DNA of 64,000 bases from Amoebidium appalachense (lineage: Eukaryota; Ichthyosporea): the NCBI GenBank assembly GCA_963693365.1, contig CAVNZM010000009.1:10168001-10232000 (forward strand), in the 5' to 3' direction. The notes beneath the pieces were generated by a model, which searched no databases, was not told the origin of the DNA, and saw nothing but the letters and a program-made list of their open reading frames with translations. A program made the translations under genes and the position numbers. Positions 13,095-23,044 of the stretch are shown here, one piece after another (positions within the stretch are counted from its first letter, which is position 1; every line of letters starts with the position of its first letter).

Positions 13095-13996
13095 AAGTGT
13101 AGGGCAGAGGGGTGTGGTGAGGCTTTCTACGGTGCAAATGAAGTGTCGTATCATGAGACGAAGGTGCATGGAAAAATCTCTTGCCTAGTGCATTTAGGCA
13201 AGTGCTTATTTCAGGCATCCAAATACGATAGCAGATTCGGGTACGTATTATATGTATGCATGGGTGTGTAGCAGCCAAGGGTGAGTCGCTGGAGGCAGGG
13301 GGGGATTTTCTTTCACCCGGATTGCTTCCGGTGCAAAGGCTGTAAAACCCCCATGACGGATTAATTAGTGGAAGCCGACGGGGATTTTTCTGTGCCAATT
13401 CGATCACCACAAGGTGAAATTTCTCTTCTCCCTTTGCTTGAAATTTGGCCTAACCACAATCTTGTGTACATGCATGCAACCGCACCCCCACGCCCTCACG
13501 CGCCCCCGCGCCCCCACACACACACATGCACGCCGCGCGCGCGCACACACACACACACGCGCGCGCGCGCGCGAGCACACACACACGCACGCACACAGTG
13601 GCACAGACAACACTCACTCATGCGAATACACGTCAGTCGCTCACATATGTAACGCACCCAAGAGTAAGGACAAAAGGGTAGCCCTTGGTGTCGGACTCCT
13701 GCTTGTCATTTCGAAAGTTGTTTTACACCCTTTCTGATTAGTTACACTGTATATGTATGCATTATCGGACCTGGCAGATCTAAAAAAAAAGGCTTTTTGC
13801 TCGTAGATATCATACGGTGTGTATATTTCTGGTGAAGCGTTCTTGTTTTTCTCTTTTCGTTTTTGTCCCGCCCTTTAATATTGGAATAGATAGTGCATAC
13901 GTAATAAATCAATCAACCAGTGGGCATATGATGGTGCCGCAAGGTCGATTGCAACTAAAAGCTTGCATGCACACGTGGTTGCATGGATGCTTTGCA
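13095..13996 (+). other. 3' flank of the zinc-finger gene, with an untranslated seventh finger
   Basis: From 13095 to about 13272 the frame continues after the TAG and encodes a complete finger (KCRAEGCGEAF, then YHETKVH) before the next stop. Beyond it are (CA)n/(GC)n repeats (13517-13600) and A/T-rich sequence without coding potential, ending at the viral integration site. Confidence 0.6.
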
Positions 13997-14001
13997 TATG
14001 C
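13997..14001. repeat. Left target-site duplication of the viral element (TATGC)
   Basis: TATGC directly precedes the first base of the inverted repeat and recurs directly after the last base at 60168. With one base of ambiguity at the tip, a 6 bp duplication TATGCA is equally possible, which would match the 6 bp duplications known for Polintons. Confidence 0.8.
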
Positions 14002-14467
14002 ACTACAATAGGGGGCGCGGCACATGGTCGACGTGACGTCATCAAAGATGACGTCACGTCGACCATTATCCGCGCCCCCTAAGATATGGCATAAGTGGAT
14101 ATGGGATATGGCGATATCTGTGTACACATATCGCGATATGGGATATGTGATATGGGTGGATATATGTACAGGAGCACGTGCACACACTGTGTGTGTAAAA
14201 CACGTGCAGAGCACGTGGTTTTAATTAAAGAATTAAACAATTAAAGAGAGAGAGGGCGGAACACGTGTACGCGTACGTGTACGCGTACATGTGGTGCGTA
14301 CATGTACACAAGTGCGGATCAAAGGAATGCGAAGGTTTGCGCAAGGCGTCCAATGGGAATTCGAATTCTGAATTCCATGTACAAGGCGTCCAATGGTATT
14401 ACGGATGCGCAGGGCGGCCAATGATAATTCGGCTCAAAAAAGCAAATTGCCGCCCAAGGCGTCCAAT
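14002..14467 (+). repeat. Left terminal inverted repeat, 466 bp
   Basis: Matches the reverse complement of 59702-60167 over its full length. The differences I noticed are a C/A change near the inner edge and the inverted tip of the hairpin. It starts ACTACAATAGGGGGCGCGG and contains a 71-nt hairpin, ATATC/GATAT-rich repeats, GTACGCGTAC palindromes and four AAGGCGTCCAAT-type motifs. In protein-primed systems the terminal repeat is the replication origin. Confidence 0.95.
14010..14080 (+). other. Terminal hairpin (left), CRE-like palindrome
   Basis: An 11-bp outer stem (AGGGGGCGCGG / CCGCGCCCCCT), a 3x3 internal bulge (CAC / TAT), a perfect 20-bp inner stem (14024-14043 with 14047-14066) and an AAA loop. 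The inner stem contains GTCGAC and TGACGTCA. It resembles a foldable replication terminus. The same structure sits at 60089-60159 with its tip reversed. Confidence 0.9.
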
Positions 14468-14545
14468 GAGCATTAAGGACAGCACATTCCATCCCCAAGG
14501 CGTCCAATGAGCGCCCGGATCGGTCTATCTGGGTCTCTTATTGGA
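14340..14545 (+). promoter_or_regulatory. Cluster of AAGGCGTCCAAT motifs at the left end
   Basis: AAGGCGTCCAATG-type units occur at about 14343, 14382, 14453 and 14499, a variant AGGGCGGCCAATG at about 14412, and an inverted copy ATTGGACGCCTTA at about 14538. Each includes a CCAAT box. They sit just upstream of the polymerase gene and are mirrored near the right end and upstream of the gene at 55433. Confidence 0.6.
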
Positions 14546-14794
14546 CGCCTTAGGTACACAGGCGGCCGCCGCGACCACACACACACACACACACAAACAA
14601 ACACGTACCGACGTTGTTTTTTGCAAGATGTTTGCTTTGGAGATTTATTGCACAGGCACAGGCTTGTTATTTTGCATACTGTTCTTTATTGAGGCGTTGC
14701 CCTGGCACAGCCAGGATTAGCCTAGTAATTATTAAGTAGATTGATACTTGAGATTTATAAGATTACAGCCTGAGATCTAAGGTTACATTTCAAG
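14468..14794 (+). promoter_or_regulatory. Leader region of the DNA polymerase gene
   Basis: Contains further CCAAT-type motifs, a short (CA)n and A/T-rich sequence just before the ATG at 14795. No single TATA box stands out. Confidence 0.35.
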
Positions 14795-17700
14795 ATGTTC
14801 AGAGAGAGCCAGGAAGAGTTTGAAGATGACCTGTTGCGGGCACTGGATGCCGACCCACAGCAGGTCCTGCAAGCCCACCCGTTTCTACAGGCCATGTTGG
14901 CCCCACCACCCCCACCCCCACCCCTCCCCGGCCTCCCCCCCGCCCCCGCCCCCATCAACCACCCCGATGACCCCCAGATCATCGCCATGCCCGCCGAGGG
15001 CAACTGGCGGCTGCGTTCCCGTGTCGATGACATGCAGGCACGGGGACTGGGTGTACGCGGCCACACCCTCGAGTACCAACCCCTGCGCACCCTTGACGTC
15101 ACCGAGTTCCCCCAGTTCTTTGCTGCCATGCTGTTCGATGCCATTGCCCGTGCAGATGTGCAGGTGGGGGACATGCTGATTGTGCGTATCATCAGCCTGC
15201 ACGTGCAGGCCAACGGTGTGGACAACCAGGTGGGGGATGACGGCAACCCCAATGCCGATGTGACCAACCGTCGTGTGTTTACAGCCGGCCCCATGGACGT
15301 GTTCAATGGTGATGTCAACGCCGTGGTGCTCAAGCTGATGGAGAACATACGTCAACGTACCCAGAGAGCAGCCGAGACCTTCATGGACGGCCGATCCAGC
15401 GTGCATCTGACAGTGGCCCGGCCCAAGGACATGGTGAGGAGGGGGGCCTGCGGCACCCTGTCCACCACCATGGGGGTGAATGCACGGTGGCTGCAGGATC
15501 TGGTGGAGGCCATGGCCGTGGTGGATGTGACCGCCCTGGTGCAGGATGCCTGCACCACCGACGACCCACAGGTGACCGGGGAGACCTGCCTGGACCATCG
15601 GCAGCTTCACGGCTTTGCCTACGGCCCCAACTGTGCCCAGCTGTGCCTGGTGTACTGCATGGTGATGTGGCTCAAGAAGGCTGCCAATGGCAACGAGCAG
15701 GCCAACCTGCCCACCGAGCACACACGCAAGGCGCTGGGCAAGGGGGGCAACCTCATGGATCGCAAGGACCACCACGTGCTGTGCCACCTGCTGACCCCGG
15801 GGGATGTGCTGGGGGTGGGCAACGTCGTCAGATCTTCCGGTTGTGGGGTGTGCAACCTGCTGATGCCCCCACCCAACTACCGTGCCTCCTTCCAGGACCG
15901 TTACCTGCGGAGACTGGTGAGGGTAACCCGTGTGCTGTGGGCCAAGTACGACCTGCCCGTGCCTGCAGAGGACGGCCTGACGGTGGATGAGCTGGGTGCA
16001 GCCGTGGATGCCCTCAACACAGCCATTGCCGAGCAGCCCGAGTCAGTCACCCGCCTGCGGTTGGTGGTGGTGGACATGGACAGCAAGGGCAGGGTGCTAC
16101 GCCGGTACGGGGACCTGAGCACGGCCCTGCCCCCCTCCAAGCTGTGCACCATGTACTTGGCCCACTCCCAGAAGCTGGGGCACTTCACGGCCATCACTTC
16201 CAGTGTCAGCACCGCCGTTGAGCGCCTACGACACGACAACCACACGGGGGAGGCACGACGGAACCTCAGCACCTGCTACTACTGCAACCAGACCGTGCAA
16301 GCCAAGAACATGGGGAAACACCACTGTGTGAACCAGTGCGACAACTGTGGGTCAAAGGGGGACCTCAACGACCAGGCCAACGCCTGTGTGTGGACCCCCG
16401 AGCGCCGTCTGCAGCTTGCACGGGCAGGGGAGGAGGCATGGCCTTACCGTTGTGACGACTGCTGTGGTCTCTTCCCTTCGGCCAAGTGCATGGCCAACCA
16501 CAGCACCAAGCTCAAGGGCTCAGGGGCAGGGGTTGGCAGAGACCGTCAATCCTTCTGCGACAACGTGTTCTGGTGCCGGCTGGACACGTGCACCCACGGC
16601 CTGCAGGGGTACAGGGTGATGGATGCTGGGGATGGTGCCCGCCGGGTGTGTGTGTCAGGCAACCCTGCCGGCCGGTTCTTCCTCAAGTTCAAGTACGCCA
16701 GCGTGCGCCGGCTACGTCGGCTGCACACCGCCCAGGAGCAAGGGGGGTACGATGCAGGTGCAGATGCCGGCGCCAACGACGAGGGGGAGGACTGGGGCTG
16801 GGGCACGGACACGGAGGAGGACTCGGATGCCGAGGATGCCGACTCAGACCCCCCACCCAGCCTTGCCGACTCGTCGGACGACGAAGGTGACAATGATGAC
16901 AACGGCGATGGCATCGACCTCATGCAGATGTCTGAGGGGGAGGGGGATGATGGGGGTGAGCACGGAGGCAAGAAGAAGGACGACACGTGGACACAGCACC
17001 TGTGCACCGACTACGACTGCAAGGGGTGTGGGGGGTACATGCCCGGCAACCACACGTGCCTCATACGCAGCAAGCGTGACCAGCGACGTGTGTACATGTG
17101 CACGCACACGGATGCAGACGGCACGGCGTGCGACAGGGTGGCGTGCTACTCCAACGAGCATGGGCAGGGGGAGGAGGGGGAGGAGGGGGAGGGGGAGGGG
17201 GATGGGTCACCTGCACGGCAGAGGGCCAGGGTGGATGGTGCCGACGGCAGGGTGGGTGCACACGTGTGCAAACGGCACGTGCCCGACGACGATGGCAGCA
17301 GGGGGCCGTGGAAGCAGACCCGGCAACCCATCAGGGACATTGTGCTGGACTTCGAGACCATGCCCGTGCCCGCCCCCGACCACACGGCCGAAAACCCCCA
17401 CTTCATCCACATCGTGTACCATGCAGTGGCCATGTACGTCGAGCCAATGGACGGCCAGCCCTCAACCCCCATCATCTTCTGGCCGGAGGACTCGGCCGAT
17501 GGCAAGAACGGGTGGGATGTGCTGATGGAGGACCACCACCACGTGATTGACAAGGTGGTGGCATGGCTGTTCGACACCCCTGCCCATGCCGGCGGCCGGG
17601 TGTACTGCCACAACGGCAGTGGCTTTGACTTCCACTTTGTGACCAAGAGGGTGGTGGGCAGCCAGGACTACGTGTACGTGCCCATCATGGCCAACAGCAA

Positions 17701-20442
17701 GATCAAGTCCTGCCGTATACGCCACTACGTCAAGAATGCCGGTGCACCAGCAGCCCCCGTGCCCATGCGGGTGGGTGGTGATGGTGATGGTGATGGTCAC
17801 GGTGATGGTGCCGATGGCCATGGCCATGGCCACGATGGCAATGGCCACGGCCACGATGGCAATGGCCATGGTGATGGCCATGGTGATGGCCATGGTGATG
17901 TGCAGCAGGCAGCAGCAGCAGCAGGCACCGGCCGGAAGAGGAGGCACGGGGGGCAGAGGGGGGACGGCAGCCGCACGACGGTGGTGGAGCTGACGTTCGT
18001 GGACACCCTCAACTTCCTCACCATGTCGCTGTCGGACGCTGGCAAGGCCATGGGGTGCCAGGAGACGAAGGGCCACTTCCCCCACCATGCAGCCACCTTT
18101 GCCAACTTCAAGGCCGGCCACATCCCTTCCCCGGGCCCGAGGACTTTGGGGCCCAGGACATGAAGCCCAAGCAGCATGCTGCCTTCATGCAGTGGTGGCG
18201 GGAGGAGCAGGCACGGCTGCAGGGGCAGGCACCGGCGGGCACGTGCTACGACATTGCCCAGCAGTGCGAGGACTACTGTGTCAAGGATGTGGTGCTGCTG
18301 CAGCAGGTGGTCAAGGCCTTCATGTCGAAACTCATCGAGCTGACGGGCATCGACCCCTTCACGTGCGTCACCCTTGCTTCCCTCGCCATGCACTTCTGGA
18401 TCACGCAGGCCATGCCCAAGGACGTGGCCGTGATGCGTGACCAGACCATGGGCAACGTGAACAGCAGCAAGAAGGAGCAGGAGTACATCGACTACGTCAC
18501 CCACGGCCTGGGGGTGGGGCCAGACGACGTGGCAAGGCACGTGGCCACCGGGTACGACCCCCACGGCAGGGCCACGGCCGATGCCAAGGCCACCCACGAC
18601 GACGGCACGTGCACCCACTACTTCTTCCACGGGTGTGTGTTCCACGGGTGCCCCGACTGCAACAGGCACGAGGATCTGACGATGAGGGTGGTGAAGAGGC
18701 CGGCCAGGGAGGCCTACGACAGCACCATGGCCCACGAGAGGTACATCCGTGCCCAGGGGCACAAGGTGCAGAGCATGTGGGAGTGCAGGTGGGACAGGCT
18801 GAGGCAGAGCCCCGAGGTCAAGGCTGCCCTTGCAGCACAGGCGGCACGGAGGGAGGGCACCGGCAGGGTGGCCCCCGTGCCCACGGGCCCGGTGCAGTTC
18901 CGTGATGCCTTCTTTGGTGGCCGTACGGAGGTCATCACCCGTCACATCGAGGTCAAGGAGGAGGACTGGCCGGAGGCCGGGCTCAAGTACGTCGACGTCA
19001 CCTCCCTCTACCCGTACGTGATGATTGACAAGTACATGCCGGTGGGCAAGTCACAGTGGTTCACGTCACTGCCCATCAAGACGGAGGACCACCCCACGGC
19101 CATCGTCACGGATGCCCAGGTGCTGAAGGAGAGGCTCGACAAGACGTGCCGTATGACCCCCGGCTCCCCCCAGGCCAGGACCAAGGGGTACTTTGGTGTT
19201 GCACGTGTGAGGGTGCTCCCCCCCAAGGACCTGTTCATCCCCGTGCTGCCTGTGCGTATGACGGGTGCCCAGGGGTACGACAAGCTGGACTTTGTGCTGT
19301 GCCGGGCCTGCAGCAGCAAGGAGGAGGCCCGGGCCACCTGCATGGACGAGGACGGCAACCCCAGGGTACGTGAGCACACACTGTGCACACACACGGACGA
19401 GGAGAGGGCACTGGTGGGCACGTGGACGACGGAGGAGCTGAAGGTGGCCGTGCGTGATGGGTACACCATCCTCGACGTGTACGACGTGGTGCACTTCAAG
19501 AAACGCACCAAGAACCTCTTCCGGAAGTACGTGCAGACGTTCCTGAAGGTGAAGCTCACCAGCACCACCGTAGATCCGGCCGACATCCCCGCCCTCGTGC
19601 ACCTGTTCAAGGAACACTACGGCATCACGGTGGCCGCCCACGAGTTCGAGCCCAACCCGGCCCTGCGTACCATCAGCAAGCTGTTTCTGAACAGCCTCTG
19701 GGGCAAGCTGGTGCAGAGGGCAGGGCTGGACACCATCGAGTTTGTCGACAACGTCGACAGGCTGAGGCTGCTGGTGACGAACCCCAACCTGCTGGTGCTC
19801 GACGTGGAGCCCATCGGTGAGCAGAGGGTGGCCATCAAGTACCGGCCCAAGAAGGAGACGGCCCCACCCCCCTCCTACGCCAACATTGCCATCGGCACGT
19901 TCGTGACGGCCCATGCCCGGCTGCACCTCTACGGGGCCCTCCGGTCCCTCTCCCCCCAGCAGGTGGTGTACATGGACACCGACTCCATCGTCTACCACTA
20001 CGACAGCAGGGTACCCCACCTCAGCCACAACATCGACTCCACCAACGGGGACTTGCTGGGCAACTGGAAGAACGAGACGTCGACACCCATCGTCGAGTTT
20101 GTGGGGGTGGCCCCCAAGACGTATGCCTACCGCACCCAGGACGGCAAGACCGACGTGAAGGTCAAGGGCATCACCCTGTCCCGCCGGGCGGCCGACATGG
20201 TGAACCTCCCCAGCCTGCGCATGCTGGTGCACGGCGAGCTGCCGAGTGTGAGCGTCACCAACCACCGGCTGCTGCGGGAGCCCGTGCCCGGGGTCCCCCA
20301 CAACTACCACCTGGCCAGCAAGGACCAGCGCAAGACACAGTCGGGTGCGTTCGACAAGAGGGGGGTGTTCGAGGCGGCCGACGGCAGTGTACGCAGCTAC
20401 CCCATCGGGTGGGCGGCACCGGAGGGGAACCTGCAGTTTTGA
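14795..20442 (+). CDS. polB: Protein-primed family B DNA polymerase, frameshifted near 18125
   Basis: Copies viral DNA from a protein primer. The first frame (14795-18163) has an N-terminal region with a possible OTU-like cysteine peptidase fold (GPNCAQLC near residue 280, GHFTAITS near 463), then a Cys/His zinc region (CYYC...HHC...CDNC) and an acidic linker. Exo I is LDFETMP (near 852) and Exo II is NGSGFDFHF (near 941). The second frame carries Exo III YCVKDVVLL (about 18277), motif A DVTSLYPYV (about 18995), motif B FLNSLWGKL (about 19685) and motif C YMDTDS (19969). The frames meet at ATCCCTTCCCC, where one missing C or a -1 shift would join them. At about 1,880 codons it is longer than usual, partly from a Gly/His/Asp repeat (about residues 990-1036). 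AATAAA lies at 20652. Pol identity is certain; the peptidase call is tentative. Confidence 0.95.
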
Positions 20443-20866
20443 GTGGGGGGAGGGGTAGGGGGGAGGGAGGGGGGTCAGTTAGGAGGTAGTCTAGCAGTGG
20501 AAAATTATGTGGTGTGTTTGTTAACTTAGCATTAGAAGAAAGAAAAAATGGGGTGCAGAGTGCACGGGCAGGGGGGTCACCGGCAGAAGAGGAAAAAGAT
20601 GGTGTTTTTAGGCATACACCACGTGCACCGTATGCACGAGGGGAGGCAGCCAATAAATTCAGAGCTTAATGCAAAACCAAGCATGTCCAATGTGTCCTTC
20701 GGCAAAAGCAACACCAACACCGGAACCATACACGTGTACAAGGGCGGGAGGCTTGGCAAAAACAGCAGGCACCAGCACATATAAAAGGCACACACGTGTG
20801 CACAGACACGTCACTTTTTTCCAACACAAAAACAGTCAACATCACGAATTAGGTGAACTTCGACCG

Positions 20867-20902
<36 letters not shown>

Positions 20903-20914
20903 ACACGGAAAAAA
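20443..20914 (+). promoter_or_regulatory. Intergenic region with poly(A) signal and TATA box
   Basis: AATAAA at 20652-20657 can end the polymerase transcript. TATAAAAG at 20780-20787, followed by CACGTGTG-type sequence, is the best TATA box seen in the element and lies about 135 nt before the next ATG. A (CA)n tract sits at about 20869-20900. Confidence 0.55.
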
Positions 20915-21798
20915 ATGGACGAAGACACGTTGCTAAGTATGGTGGCCAACACCACGGACCCTGAGAAGCTGCTAGACCTGTGCCCCTTCCTCTACGACAT
21001 GTACTGCAACACCACCACACAGCCACGGCCACGGCCACAGACACAAGGGTGCTGGTGGGCATACTGCAAGGAGAGGGAGACGTGCACGGGGGAACACGAC
21101 GAATACGAGCACGACGGAGGGGACCAGGAGTACGTGTACGAGGAGGGGGGAGGGAGGGGGGAGGGGGAGGGGGAGGAGGAGGAGGAGGAGGACTGGGTGT
21201 ACGACGGGAGGGGGTGGGAGGGCAGCGACGGGGAGGGGAGGAAGACGTATGAGGGGTGCACGGCCTCTGGGACAGAAAGAGGTCACAGCCATACAGACAC
21301 ATTAACCACTTCAAGCAGCTGCTGCAGTCGGTGCAGGGCCTGAATGCGAGCATGGGTGACATGCAGGAGGGGGTGGTGGCAGCATTCAGGGGCGTGCAAG
21401 GCATAGAGAACGCCGACCAGGCAAGGAGGGTGCTGAGACAGAGCAAACTCACCCAACACTACACACGCGTGCCTTACATACTTAACAGGTTGTACGGGCA
21501 CCCCCTCCCCAGGTTTACGTGCGAGCAGTTGGAGGTCTTGACGGGCATGTTTAAGTTTTGCTTGTCGTGGCACCGGAGACACAAGGAGGACACACGGAAG
21601 AACTTTGTGGGGTACCCCTTCCTGTTGGTGAAAATGGTAGGGTTAGTGCGTGGTATGGACGCGGGAGTCATAGCCAGGCTGGTGCCCACGGTCAAAAGCA
21701 AAGTGACTAGAGTAAAGAGCGATAGGGTGTGGGCACGGCTGGAGAGGGACCTTAAAAACTACCACATGCTACTGGAACATAACATGTTCTGCCTGTAG
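20915..21798 (+). CDS. Poxvirus VLTF3-like late transcription factor, frameshifted near 21260
   Basis: The 3' frame (about 21262-21798) matches the VLTF3/A2L family pattern. RHINHFKQLLQSVQG starts the conserved core, SKLTQHYTRVPYILNRLYG aligns with the KYYEHIPYIINKLNG-type segment, and RKNFVGYPFLLVKMV with the RKNFLSYSYVLHKF-type segment. This core has no upstream ATG in its own frame. The 5' frame starts at ATG 20915 (MDEDTLLSMV), runs through a Cys-containing and very acidic region, and ends at 21343 after overlapping the core. A single-base slip in this G-rich stretch would join them as a protein of about 294 residues. VLTF3 drives late viral transcription in nucleocytoplasmic large DNA viruses; a similar role here is inferred. 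Confidence 0.75.
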
Positions 21799-21930
21799 GC
21801 GGGTAGCCAGGTGCTACCTGCTCTGCATTTAGAGACAACACTGTGCACAATAGAATGGGGTTGTGGCAGGCGTGGGGTGGTAGTGGGGGTGTGCCAGCAC
21901 GTGCCCACACTACCGTCGACCCGCCCAGGT

Positions 21931-22122
21931 TTATTTGAACACCACAGGTGCCGTACGAATGGGTCTGTTGGCGTTGACGCCGGACAGTTTTACGGTGTAG
22001 GCCAGGGGACGTTGCCGAAAGTCCCGTATGGTGGACACGTCCATGACATTCAGGTTGTTGTTCTGTTCCGGGAAGATAAATGGCCTCTTGCGTGTGGGGG
22101 GCCCGCCGGGGTTGAGCTCCAT
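21931..22122 (-). CDS. Small viral protein of unknown function, 63 residues
   Basis: Starts at an ATG (MELNPGGPPTRK) and has ordinary amino-acid composition. The stop codon overlaps an AATAAA signal (minus strand), as in compact viral genomes. It leads a minus-strand block of putative virion genes (21931-26815). No domain recognised. Confidence 0.55.
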   Translation of the reverse strand: MELNPGGPPTRKRPFIFPEQNNNLNVMDVSTIRDFRQRPLAYTVKLSGVNANRPIRTAPVVFK

Positions 22123-22164
22123 GATGATGGTGCTGCAGGCTGTTTACACTAGCACACACAATAT

Positions 22165-22386
22165 TTAAAAGTTCTGGAAGGAGCTCTGGTCGGCGGCCAC
22201 GGGCCACGGTGTGTAGGTGGGGGGTCTGGGCCTCATGGTCCCCCCTGGCCCCTCGACGACGTTGCCCGGGCCGTAGAACGGGCGGGTCTGTGGTGCGGGT
22301 CGGGTGCGGTAGGGTAGGGGTACGGGGAGGGGTGCCAGCGTGTGGGGCAAAGCGTGCATGCGCATGTGCTCGGTGCTGTGTGCCAT
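22165..22386 (-). CDS. Small proline-rich viral protein, 73 residues
   Basis: ATG start (MAHSTEHMRM), Pro/Arg-rich, ends QSSFQNF. The frame is clean and lies in the same block and strand as its neighbours. It could be a minor virion component; there is no recognisable domain. Confidence 0.45.
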   Translation of the reverse strand: MAHSTEHMRMHALPHTLAPLPVPLPYRTRPAPQTRPFYGPGNVVEGPGGTMRPRPPTYTPWPVAADQSSFQNF

Positions 22387-22417
22387 GTCTGCCGCCGCTG
22401 CTGCCTAATGACGTAGA

Positions 22418-22818
22418 TTATTTGCCGGCACCCTTCTTCCTCTTCTTCTTCTCCTTGCTGGCTGTCTTGGTGCGGTACACGCCACGGGCAGACTTAGGGA
22501 CCGGGCCACCCTCGACATACCCGGCGGCATGGCTGGCCGGCACAACCCCTGGCCTGTGCACGTGTGCACGCACGTGCGGGTGGTGTGGGTGCCTGGGCAT
22601 GTCCCCCCTCCCGTAGTTGGCATGATGGTGCACGGCCGCTGCCAGCCCAGGGGTGGCTGTGGGCGAAGGGGCACCGGTGGGGGTGGGCACGGAAAACTCG
22701 GACCATGTGGCCACGTGGGGGTGCCTGTGGGGGTGGGGTGAGCAGTAGCCGTGGCTGTTGGCGTGTACGGTAGGCGTGGTACGCCAGTGTTGTTACCTTT
22801 GGTAGCAACCTTCAGCAT
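22418..22818 (-). CDS. Small viral protein with very basic tail, probably frameshifted
   Basis: The only good ATG (MLKVATKGNNTGV, 22818) opens one frame. The natural-looking C-terminus (VPKSARGVYRTKTASKEKK, then KRKKGAGK, stop at 22418) is in another frame that lacks an ATG. C-runs between about 22640 and 22790 are the likely place of a slip. The Lys-rich tail suggests DNA or capsid binding, similar in flavour to adenovirus core proteins, but homology is not claimed. Confidence 0.45.
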
Positions 22819-22969
22819 GTGCAGAGCTACCTTTTGGATTTTGTCCTGGTGCAGAGACTAGCGATCTTGCTAGCCTTGAGATCACAACCTAACCACTGCC
22901 GATGGTTTTGATGACGCCAGTAAAGGCGTGCTGGCTTTTTACCCCAGCGAGAAGAGGATGAGAAAAAGA

Positions 22970-23042
22970 TGATCCCGACGGGATTTGAACCCGCGACCCC
23001 TCTATCTCCGGTCGAGTGCTCTACCAACTGAGCTACGAGATC
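22970..23042 (-). tRNA. tRNA-like gene inside the virus, anticodon position reads GGA
   Basis: A 73-nt cloverleaf: acceptor GATCTCG/CGGGATC, A box TAGCTCAGTTGG, B box GGTTCAAATCC, discriminator A, and TTTTT a few bases downstream. By position the anticodon is GGA (Ser), yet the variable loop is short (class I), base 33 is C instead of the near-universal U, and the anticodon stem has a G-A mismatch. It is therefore either decayed or a tRNA-like element. Its 5' end lies 2 bp from the stop of the next minus-strand gene, and CGAGATC is repeated on both sides of that junction. Confidence 0.75.
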
Positions 23043-23044
23043 GG

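Noticed and set aside
14885-15787. A 300-codon minus-strand frame rich in His/Val/Gly
   Set aside because: Shadow of the polymerase gene, caused by its strong G/C third-position bias.
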